Below, one piece after another: positions 12,125 to 17,746 of a stretch of DNA of 17,746 nt. The stretch comes from JANWHZ01 sp964527385 (lineage in GTDB: Bacteria; Patescibacteriota; Saccharimonadia; Saccharimonadales; UBA4665). The DNA lies in contig CAZGPZ010000017.1 in the NCBI GenBank assembly GCA_964527385.1, positions 1 through 17,746 of the forward strand, in the 5' to 3' direction. Position 1 is the stretch's first letter, and each line of letters starts with the position of its first letter. A model generated the notes under the pieces. The model saw nothing but the letters and a program-made list of their open reading frames with translations, was not told where the DNA came from and ran no database searches. A program made the position numbers and the translations under genes.

Positions 12125-14416
12125 ATGCCTAACAACTTAGTAATCGTAGAAAGCCCGGCGAAAGCGAAGACGATCGCCAAATACTTGGGCAAGGACTTTA
12201 CCGTCAAGAGCAGCTTCGGCCACATACGCGACCTTCCCAAAAAGGGCCTGAATATTGATGTTGAGCACAATTTCGCGCCGCAATACGAGACGAACCCCGA
12301 CAAGAAAAAGGTCGTCAGCGAACTGAAGGCTGCCGCCAAAGGCGCCGAAGTCTGGCTAGCAAGCGACGAAGACCGCGAGGGGGAGGCAATTGCCTGGCAT
12401 TTGACGCAGGCGATGAAGCTCGACCCGCTTAAGACCAAGCGGATTGTTTTCCACGAAATCACCAAGCCCGCCATCGAACGCGCCATCGAGAACCCGCGCA
12501 CCGTCGACCTCCACTTGGTCGACGCGTACCAGGCACGGCGCGTGCTCGACCGCCTGGTCGGCTACGAGATATCGCCGGTGTTGTGGCGCAAAGTCCGCCC
12601 CGGCCTGAGCGCCGGCCGCGTCCAGTCAGTCGCCGTTAGGCTCATTGTCGAACGGGAACGGGAAATCCATGCCTTCCAAGCCAAAAGCAGTTTCAAGGTT
12701 ACCGCGCTTTTCACCGTCGACAGCACCGAGCTGAAGGCAGAACTGCCAAGCAAATTTGCATCTATTGATGATGCCCGCGCCTTCCTGGAAGCCGCCGCTA
12801 CGGCTTCGTTCACCGTCAAAACCATCGAGCAAAAGCCCGGGTCGCGCAACCCCAGCGCGCCGTTCACGACCAGCACGCTCCAACAGGAAGCCGCCCGCCG
12901 GCTCGGCTACAGCGTCCGGCAGACCATGACCATTGCCCAGCACCTATACGAAAACGGCCACATCACGTACATGCGCACCGACAGCACGATCATGTCAGGT
13001 CTCGCTATCAGCGCCGCCGAAGTGTATATCAAGAAGAGTTACGGCGAGCAATACCACACCCGTCGCCAGTACAAGACCAAGAACGAAAGCGCCCAGGAAG
13101 CCCATGAAGCCATCCGGCCGACCAACTTCGCCGAGATCGGACAGGGGAACGATGACCAAGAGAAAAAACTCTACCAGCTTATCTGGCAGCGCGCGCTCGC
13201 CAGCCAAATGGCACCGGCACGCCTTGAGAAGACGGAAATTACCATTGCCGTGTCAAACCGCCCCGAAAACCTCGTCGCCAAAGGCGAGGTTTTGCAATTT
13301 GACGGTTTTTTGAAAGTCTACGGCGGCGGCAAAGACGACACGCTGCTAGCCCCAGTACGGCAAGGGCAGGTCTTGCCACTTGCCTCGATGCAAGCCCTGG
13401 AAACCTTCGACCGCCCGCCAGCCCGCTACTCTGAAGCATCACTGGTAAAGAAATTAGAAGAACTCGGCATCGGGCGGCCAAGCACGTATGCGTCGACCAT
13501 CTCGACGATCCAAAGCCGGGGTTATATCGAAAAGAGCAGCCTGGAAGGCACCGAGCGGGGTTTGCGCCAACTCACGCTGGCAGCCGGCACGGCCAGCGAA
13601 AGTGCGACTTCTGAAATTACAGGGGCGGACACCAATAAATTGCTACCGACACCGATCGCCGAAGTCACGACCGACTTTTTGTCAAAGTACTTCCCGGATA
13701 TTGTCGACTATGACTTCACGGCCGATACCGAATTAAAATTGGATAACATTGCCGATGGGCAAGAGAAGTGGGAACAGATGATCGCCGCTTTCTATAGCGG
13801 TTTCCACCCGCTCGTCGCCGAAGCGAACGAAGCATCGCGCAAGGAGGTCTCCCAGGCGCGGTTGGTCGGGAACGACCCAAAGACCAAGCAGCCGATATAT
13901 GCGCGCTTCGGCCGGTTCGGACCGGTTATCCAGCGCGGCGAGGTCGAAAGCGACGATAAGCCCGACTTCGCGCCGATGCCAACGGGAGCCAAGATAGAAA
14001 CAGTCACCTTGGAGCAGGCGCTCCAGGCCTTGCAACTGCCACGCACCGTCGGCCAGACGGACAAAGGCGAGGAAATCAAAGCCAACATTGGCCGCTTTGG
14101 CCCGTACATCCAAGTAGGCAAGACGTTTGTATCGATCAAGCCGCTCGACCCGCACACGATCAGCGAAGCCGAAGCGCTGGAGCTTTACAAGGCGAAGCTC
14201 GAAAAAGACGCCAATCGTATCATCGCCACGTTCCCAAGCGGTATCCAAATCTTGAATGGTCCCTACGGTCCATATATCAGCGACGGCAAGAAGAACGCTC
14301 GTTTGCCCAAGGACACTGACCCCAAGAAAGTTACCGAGCCCGAAGCCAAGAAACTCCTTGCTGAAGCACCCGCAAAACGCCGTGGCAACTTTCGCCGGAA
14401 ATCCAAGAGATCATAG
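12125..14416 (+). CDS. topA: DNA topoisomerase I (type IA)
   Basis: TopA relaxes negative supercoils by cutting one strand through a phosphotyrosine link. From ATG 12125 the protein is 763 aa. The Toprim domain has IVESPAKAKTI with Glu9 and the acidic triad DEDRE (D81, D83, E85). The catalytic core follows: RRVLDRLVGYEISP, SAGRVQSVA (162-170), the active-site Tyr282 in ITYMRTDS, and EAHEAIRPT (325-333). ELGIGRPSTYASTIS (446-460) closes the core. The C-terminal part carries topoisomerase C-terminal repeats (ARFGRFGPVIQRG, IGRFGPYIQVG, GPYGPYISDG) and a basic tail KRRGNFRRKSKRS. No Cys4 zinc fingers are present. An open frame extends upstream to 12074, but conserved sequence begins at residue 4 of this start. 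The stop is TAG. Confidence 0.96.
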   Translation: MPNNLVIVESPAKAKTIAKYLGKDFTVKSSFGHIRDLPKKGLNIDVEHNFAPQYETNPDKKKVVSELKAAAKGAEVWLASDEDREGEAIAWHLTQAMKLDPLKTKRIVFHEITKPAIERAIENPRTVDLHLVDAYQARRVLDRLVGYEISPVLWRKVRPGLSAGRVQSVAVRLIVEREREIHAFQAKSSFKVTALFTVDSTELKAELPSKFASIDDARAFLEAAATASFTVKTIEQKPGSRNPSAPFTTSTLQQEAARRLGYSVRQTMTIAQHLYENGHITYMRTDSTIMSGLAISAAEVYIKKSYGEQYHTRRQYKTKNESAQEAHEAIRPTNFAEIGQGNDDQEKKLYQLIWQRALASQMAPARLEKTEITIAVSNRPENLVAKGEVLQFDGFLKVYGGGKDDTLLAPVRQGQVLPLASMQALETFDRPPARYSEASLVKKLEELGIGRPSTYASTISTIQSRGYIEKSSLEGTERGLRQLTLAAGTASESATSEITGADTNKLLPTPIAEVTTDFLSKYFPDIVDYDFTADTELKLDNIADGQEKWEQMIAAFYSGFHPLVAEANEASRKEVSQARLVGNDPKTKQPIYARFGRFGPVIQRGEVESDDKPDFAPMPTGAKIETVTLEQALQALQLPRTVGQTDKGEEIKANIGRFGPYIQVGKTFVSIKPLDPHTISEAEALELYKAKLEKDANRIIATFPSGIQILNGPYGPYISDGKKNARLPKDTDPKKVTEPEAKKLLAEAPAKRRGNFRRKSKRS

Positions 14417-14637
14417 TTAGCAGCAAATTATAGGGGACACTAAGTCACTATTGTGGTGTAGTAATCAACCATTAACGCATGGGCAATACTGCATGATGCA
14501 CCGGCTTGCAACGTTGAACCCACCAGTGGGCCGCCTGTTAATTAATTATTTCACAGCACGCTATTTCATGCTTGTTATGCTAAGGTAGGTATTGTTTGGT
14601 AGCTTTTGATACCACTACAAAGCTAAATCGTCATTTA
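14417..14637. other. Intergenic region, no gene seen
   Basis: The space between topA and the sigma-like gene is AT-rich compared with its neighbours and holds no credible reading frame. Small dyads occur (CCCAC/GTGGG near 14519, TGGTA/TACCA near 14600) but no stem with a T-run for a topA terminator. Its right part carries the two promoters listed separately. Confidence 0.4.
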
Positions 14638-14639
14638 CG

Positions 14640-14648
14640 TGGTACAAT
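14640..14648 (+). promoter_or_regulatory. Distal extended -10 promoter of the sigma-like gene
   Basis: TG-G-TACAAT at 14640-14648, inside a 12-mer (CGTGGTACAATA) identical to that at the response regulator promoter (2492-2503). No good -35 is seen. Confidence 0.45.
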
Positions 14649-14669
14649 AAATATACGAGTGGGTAGTAC

Positions 14670-14698
14670 TTGACTTACAAAAGCGAACGTTTTATAAT
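14670..14698 (+). promoter_or_regulatory. Proximal promoter of the sigma-like gene
   Basis: TTGACT (14670-14675), exactly 17 bases, then TATAAT (14693-14698): the best housekeeping-type promoter on the plus strand of the window. The leader of about 30 bases contains AGAGGA before ATG 14735, one of the few ribosome-binding-like sites seen. Confidence 0.8.
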
Positions 14699-14734
14699 TA
14701 CAGTAACGTATTACTTAGAGAAGAGGACACTGGG

Positions 14735-15805
14735 ATGGCCACACAGGCAACGACGACCACCTTACAAACCGAATCAATTATCAACGATATCCTGAAAGCG
14801 GCAATCGACCGGGACCGCGAACGCGAAATCGTCACGCGCCGTTACGGTTTATTCGACCGCAAGGAAACCTTGGAGCAGATTGGCGAGCTGCTTGGCATCA
14901 CCCGTGAACGCGTCCGCCAGCTCGAAAAGTCGGTCATGACCCGCATGAGCGCTGCCGCGGAGCAGGGGACCATCGTGCATGTCGGCGAAGTACAAGAACG
15001 AATTGTCGCCGAACTGCAAAAGCTAGGCGGCGCGGCGCGAATCACCGAGCTGGCTTCCAAGCTTGTCGCTGAAAACAGCAGGGACGAACAGTCGCGCATC
15101 ACGTTCTTGGCGCACCTCTGCCCGGAACTTGTCGTTATCAATGACGACAACGATTTTTACCAGGGCGTCGCGCTGAAGTCGCTCCATGACGAAAAGCAGC
15201 TGAAGAAGCTTGTTGCCAAGTTGATCGATGCGGTCAAGAAGGCAAACGATGTCCAACCGATCAGCACACTCGCGCAAGCAGCCGGCATCAAAGACCCGGC
15301 ACACGCTGCAGCATTAGCATCACTGTCAAAGAAGCTCGCCGCGCTGAACGGCGTCTGGGGCCTCGTCAAGTGGCCGATGGTCAACCCGAAGAACATCCGC
15401 GACAAAATCTACGTCATTCTCCATCAGAGCGGACGCCATATGCACTTCAACGAAATTGCCAAGTCGATCAAAGAATCTGAGTTCAAGCGCAAGGACGTTA
15501 CCACCCAAGCTATCCACAATGAACTGATCAAGGACAACCGTTTCGTCCTTATCGGCCGCGGTATCTACGCGCTGAAGGAGTGGGGCTACGATCGCGGCAC
15601 TGTCGCTGATGTCATCGCCCAGGTCCTAAAAGAAGCTGGCGAACCGTTGCACCGCGACGAGATCGTCAAGCGCGTGCTCAAGACCCGCTATGTCAAGGAA
15701 ACGACCGTCCTTTTGAACCTCCAAGGCAAGCCGCAGTTCAAGCGCGTCGCCAAGGCTACGTACGCCCTCGCCGAGCCAGCCAAAGCTGCCAGCCCAAAAA
15801 AGTAG
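14735..15805 (+). CDS. Sigma-70 region 4 / HARE-HTH fusion protein (transcription factor-like)
   Basis: Residues about 27-71 match sigma-70 region 4: REREIVTRRYGL, then TLEQIGELLGITRERVRQLE, the helix-turn-helix that reads -35 boxes in true sigma factors. Region 2, which melts the -10, is absent, so it is not a complete sigma factor. A middle segment (80-215) is helical and unassigned. Residues about 219-281 (LHQSGRHMHFNEIAKSI to GRGIYALKEWGY) and about 286-346 (PLHRDEIVKRVL to KATYALAE) look like two HARE-HTH domains, the winged-helix type also found in RNA polymerase delta (RpoE). The tail is PAKAASPKK. It may modulate RNA polymerase or bind promoters alone. Two promoters and a ribosome-binding-like site suggest strong, regulated expression. 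The stop is TAG, followed by a hairpin. Confidence 0.85.
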   Translation: MATQATTTTLQTESIINDILKAAIDRDREREIVTRRYGLFDRKETLEQIGELLGITRERVRQLEKSVMTRMSAAAEQGTIVHVGEVQERIVAELQKLGGAARITELASKLVAENSRDEQSRITFLAHLCPELVVINDDNDFYQGVALKSLHDEKQLKKLVAKLIDAVKKANDVQPISTLAQAAGIKDPAHAAALASLSKKLAALNGVWGLVKWPMVNPKNIRDKIYVILHQSGRHMHFNEIAKSIKESEFKRKDVTTQAIHNELIKDNRFVLIGRGIYALKEWGYDRGTVADVIAQVLKEAGEPLHRDEIVKRVLKTRYVKETTVLLNLQGKPQFKRVAKATYALAEPAKAASPKK

Positions 15806-15820
15806 CGTTCATCTCGGTCT

Positions 15821-15843
15821 AATCCGGGCATGATGCCTGGATT
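15821..15843 (+). terminator. Possible terminator hairpin after the sigma-like gene
   Basis: AATCCGGGCA (15821-15830) and TGCCTGGATT (15834-15843) form a 10-bp stem with one G-T pair and a 3-base loop. The stem lies 15 bases after the stop codon. The following sequence (ATAACTACC) has no T-run, so termination efficiency is doubtful. Confidence 0.45.
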
Positions 15844-15928
15844 ATAACTACCAAATTTCTTCATTGTTATGTGCGCATCGAGGACGTTCCTGCTTTTTGC
15901 AGGTAAAGCCCTATTATCCCATGGCAAT

Positions 15929-15956
15929 TTGATTTACTAATAGATTTTGCTAAGAA
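15929..15956 (+). promoter_or_regulatory. Promoter of the 15962 gene (leaderless)
   Basis: TTGATT (15929-15934), a 16-base spacer ending in TGC (extended -10), and TAAGAA (15951-15956), 5 bases before ATG 15962. It closely resembles the 5649-5621 minus-strand promoter (TTGATT, TGT, TAAGAT). Confidence 0.65.
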
Positions 15957-15961
15957 TCACT

Positions 15962-16599
15962 ATGCTGACCCTCCGACAAGAGCTGAGAATCCCCGGTCCT
16001 AACCCAGAAGCCTACGCGCTTGCGCGCCGGCATGCAGCCACAGGGTGGGTACAAGAGCCATTGGACGGGGCACCTAATGAGGGCTTGGCATCGAAGGCGC
16101 ATAGCGACAGGATTAGGGTGCCAATCGATGGCAGCCTGGAGATGTCCAGCATCGCCGCTGCCGTGCTTGCGGGCACCGGCCAAGACATCGACCACGGCAT
16201 TGTACTGGATTTGGCAGGTGACGAGGACAACCTGGCATTAGAGCCAATTGATTTTGACGACTTCAGGGACCAGCCAGCAGGCAACTGGCTAGCGTTCCGG
16301 GCATTGGCGCATGGCATGGTGACTACTTACAGTAACCAGATCTTTGGCCGGCTTGACCACCTCCGAACGGCAGATCCTGGGTTCCAGGCACTTGTTCGAC
16401 GCGCGAATACACTGCTCAGCATGACCCCCGAAGGTCCCGGCACGCCAACGAGCGACGAGTTGGAAACATTTCTTGTCAGCAACCTTGACGAAGCCGCGGT
16501 TTTCCAAGCAGCGCTGCTCCGCATAATTCCCGGGCTCGTCGCCGTTAGCTCTAGCCCGATAGGCGAACGGGCAGAGACTTACCAGCGAATAGCGCAGGG
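15962..16599 (+). CDS. Unknown protein, N-terminal part (ends at assembly gap)
   Basis: I do not recognise the family. About 212 residues are visible before the run of N. They are acidic and mostly helical, with Pro/Gly turns, and include DIDHGIVLDLAGDEDNLALE, a segment AFRALAHGMVTTYSNQIFGR, and TSDELETFLVSNLDEAAVFQ just before a hydrophobic stretch (ALLRIIPGLVAVSSSPIG). ATG 15962 is chosen because a promoter ends 5 bases before it; a TTG at 15947 in the same frame belongs to the promoter. Reading past the N run in the same frame gives an Arg-rich nonsense tail, so the continuation is the other frame, 16610-16976. Confidence 0.6.
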
Positions 16600-16609
16600 N
16601 NNNNNNNNN
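16600..16609. other. Assembly gap (10 N)
   Basis: A run of ten N interrupts a coding region. Ten is probably a scaffolding placeholder, so the real missing length is unknown and frame is not preserved across it. Confidence 0.95.
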
Positions 16610-16976
16610 GAGCATGATTCCATCCGCGCTCTCAGGCTATATCGGCGAAGACGCCATAAGCGAGGGGCAGATTGGGTTATGGAACGCCATCCTCGCCGAC
16701 GCGTCGCCCGATACGTACTTGGATTACTTCAAGCTCGCCGAATATGATGGTGGCCTGGGAATAGCCTTTTCCGATGCCTTCACCGCACATTTGGCTGCCA
16801 AAACAGAATACCTCAAGCAAACCATCAACACGGCGACTGGGCAGCCATATATTACCGGTGATAATTGGTTCGGCTGTCCGGGCATTCACAAACTAGATGG
16901 TACACAGCTCAATATCGACATGTGGCAGCACCACGTCGCTATCGCGCCGAAACTCTACGACGCAATTGCCGCATAA
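16610..16976 (+). CDS. Unknown protein, C-terminal part (after assembly gap)
   Basis: The open frame after the gap (codons from 16611) reads SMIPSALSGYIGEDAISEGQ and continues for about 122 residues to TAA. It includes the segments TYLDYFKLAEYDGGLG, TAHLAAKTEYLKQTIN, ITGDNWFGCPGIHKLDG and DMWQHHVAIAPKLYDAIAA. Composition (acidic, helical, Gly turns) matches the part before the gap, and no promoter or start signal is seen here. I therefore read it as the C-terminus of the same gene rather than a new gene starting at ATG 16614. The GCPGIHK motif with its single Cys resembles carrier or active-site loops, but no function can be named. Confidence 0.6.
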
Positions 16977-17044
16977 TCGTGATCCAGTAAATAATAGATC
17001 CATCCGTTACACCCCTGTTAATTTTACGCCGTTTCCCGTATCTG

Positions 17045-17079
17045 TTGACAAGATAGGACCACCTACGTAAAAATATAGT
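17045..17079 (+). promoter_or_regulatory. Promoter of the Mrr-like gene
   Basis: Perfect TTGACA at 17045-17050. At a 17-base spacer the -10 would be TAAAAA (17068-17073), 9 bases before ATG 17083. The better-looking TATAGT (17074-17079) is 23 bases away. Either choice puts the start at or very near the ATG. Confidence 0.5.
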
Positions 17080-17082
17080 CCC

Positions 17083-17736
17083 ATGACCCGTCAGTACAGA
17101 GGTAACAGAACGAATAGACCTCATAAGCCACGACCCAGTTCCAAAAAACGCTTTTGGTATATTGGCAAGCGCAATAAAAATAATGAGCTTATCGGGCTTC
17201 TTTTTGCCGCCATGGTTATTGGAGGTGGGGCATGGAGCAGCTTATCGTCATCAAGCCAGGCACTACTAGTTATCCTACTCGTTCTGTTAATCAGCATGTT
17301 ATTCGTGGGCACGTTTGCTTTTGTTGCATTTCTCCGACACCGCCAACGCCAAAAATTGCGTGCACTATCGACCGCCCAGGTTGACCAAATGAATGGTTTT
17401 CAATTTGAGCACTACGTCGCCGGTTTGTTGCAATCCCAAGGCTATTCCAACACCCAAGTCACTCAAGCCAGCGGTGATTATGGCGTCGATATCATCGCCC
17501 TCAAGGGCGGCCAGAAATGGGCAGTACAGGCCAAGCGCTTCCAGGGTTCAGTCTCACAAGACGCTGTCAGGCAAGCGGTCGCTGGCTGCGCTTATTACGG
17601 ATGCCGGCGCAGCATGGTTGTGACGACAAACTATTTCACCAAACACGCTAAAGGACTGGCGCACAGTAATGGGACTACGTTAATCGATCGCGACAAGCTT
17701 GCCGAATGGATTTTAGCCTTCCAAGACAAGCACTAG
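17083..17736 (+). CDS. Membrane-anchored Mrr-like restriction endonuclease-fold protein
   Basis: The 217-aa protein starts with a basic, disordered-looking tail (residues 1-33). Two membrane segments follow (about 36-52 and 58-84), then a cytoplasmic Mrr_cat-type nuclease domain (about 98-215). Catalytic PD-(D/E)xK residues are visible: Glu109 in GFQFEHYVAGLL, Asp136 in GDYGVDIIAL, and Gln149/Lys151 in WAVQAKRF. The family usually cleaves modified or foreign DNA; small membrane-anchored versions are found in many bacteria with unproven roles. In a bacterium with DprA, a membrane nuclease facing the cytoplasm could meet incoming DNA, but this is inference. ATG 17083 has a TTGACA-type promoter just upstream. 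The stop is TAG. Confidence 0.85.
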   Translation: MTRQYRGNRTNRPHKPRPSSKKRFWYIGKRNKNNELIGLLFAAMVIGGGAWSSLSSSSQALLVILLVLLISMLFVGTFAFVAFLRHRQRQKLRALSTAQVDQMNGFQFEHYVAGLLQSQGYSNTQVTQASGDYGVDIIALKGGQKWAVQAKRFQGSVSQDAVRQAVAGCAYYGCRRSMVVTTNYFTKHAKGLAHSNGTTLIDRDKLAEWILAFQDKH

Positions 17737-17746
17737 AAGAACCAGC

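Noticed and set aside
16610..16747. In-frame continuation of the 15962 gene through the N run
   Set aside because: It gives an Arg-rich sequence unlike the preceding part; the other frame (to 16976) has normal composition.
1..17746. CRISPR array or phage/defence island
   Set aside because: No regularly spaced direct repeats, cas genes or phage structural genes were seen.

Overview
The window looks like a chromosomal segment of a Candidate Phyla Radiation bacterium, most likely a Candidatus Saccharibacteria (TM7) relative. This is inferred from gene content and style: compact housekeeping genes, a sigma-region-4 protein fused to HARE-HTH domains, a two-component pair whose response regulator ends in a long Pro/Ala tail, a TopA without the usual Cys4 zinc fingers, and many short cytosolic proteins I cannot name. 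Base composition is moderately GC-rich. The standard code fits: no gene needs TGA as a sense codon, yet none of the 17 visible stop codons is TGA (10 TAG, 7 TAA).

Layout. 1-69: 3'-truncated tRNA-Glu(CTC), minus strand. 331-3545: unknown protein, PAS histidine kinase, and response regulator, each with its own promoter. 3641-4306: RluB/RsuA-type pseudouridine synthase, converging on two minus-strand genes (unknown 127-aa protein and an EEP-fold hydrolase-like protein, 4319-5613). 5792-8560: der (GTPase), a TauE/SafE-type permease and pth in one close-packed run, followed by an unknown gene at 8609-9199. 9200-9703 has no protein gene but is full of RNA-like secondary structure. It includes a minus-strand transcription unit with a consensus promoter and an intrinsic terminator, which I read as an unidentified structured RNA of about 325 nt. 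9704-10585: dprA. 10628-11073: a non-coding element bounded by two hairpins that are inverted copies of each other with compensatory stem changes, probably a MITE-like insertion. 11135-12033: tiny membrane protein and a convergent unknown gene with overlapping stop codons. 12125-14416: topA. 14735-15805: sigma4/HARE-HTH regulator with two promoters. 15962-16976: unknown gene broken by a 10-N assembly gap. 17083-17736: membrane-anchored Mrr-like nuclease.

How the parts work together. Most genes serve central information processing: tRNA, rRNA modification, ribosome assembly (Der), peptidyl-tRNA recycling (Pth), DNA topology (TopA), and uptake or recombination of incoming DNA (DprA). Two regulatory systems stand out: the histidine kinase/response regulator pair and the sigma4/HARE-HTH protein. 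The response regulator and the sigma-like gene share an identical 12-base extended -10 promoter core.

A recurrent feature is that the -10 box lies only 4-11 bases before the ATG of many transcription-unit-first genes, so many mRNAs are predicted to be leaderless or nearly so. Several start codons were chosen on that basis (1143, 5792, 12125, 15962). No database search was run; all family calls rest on motifs read in the translations.
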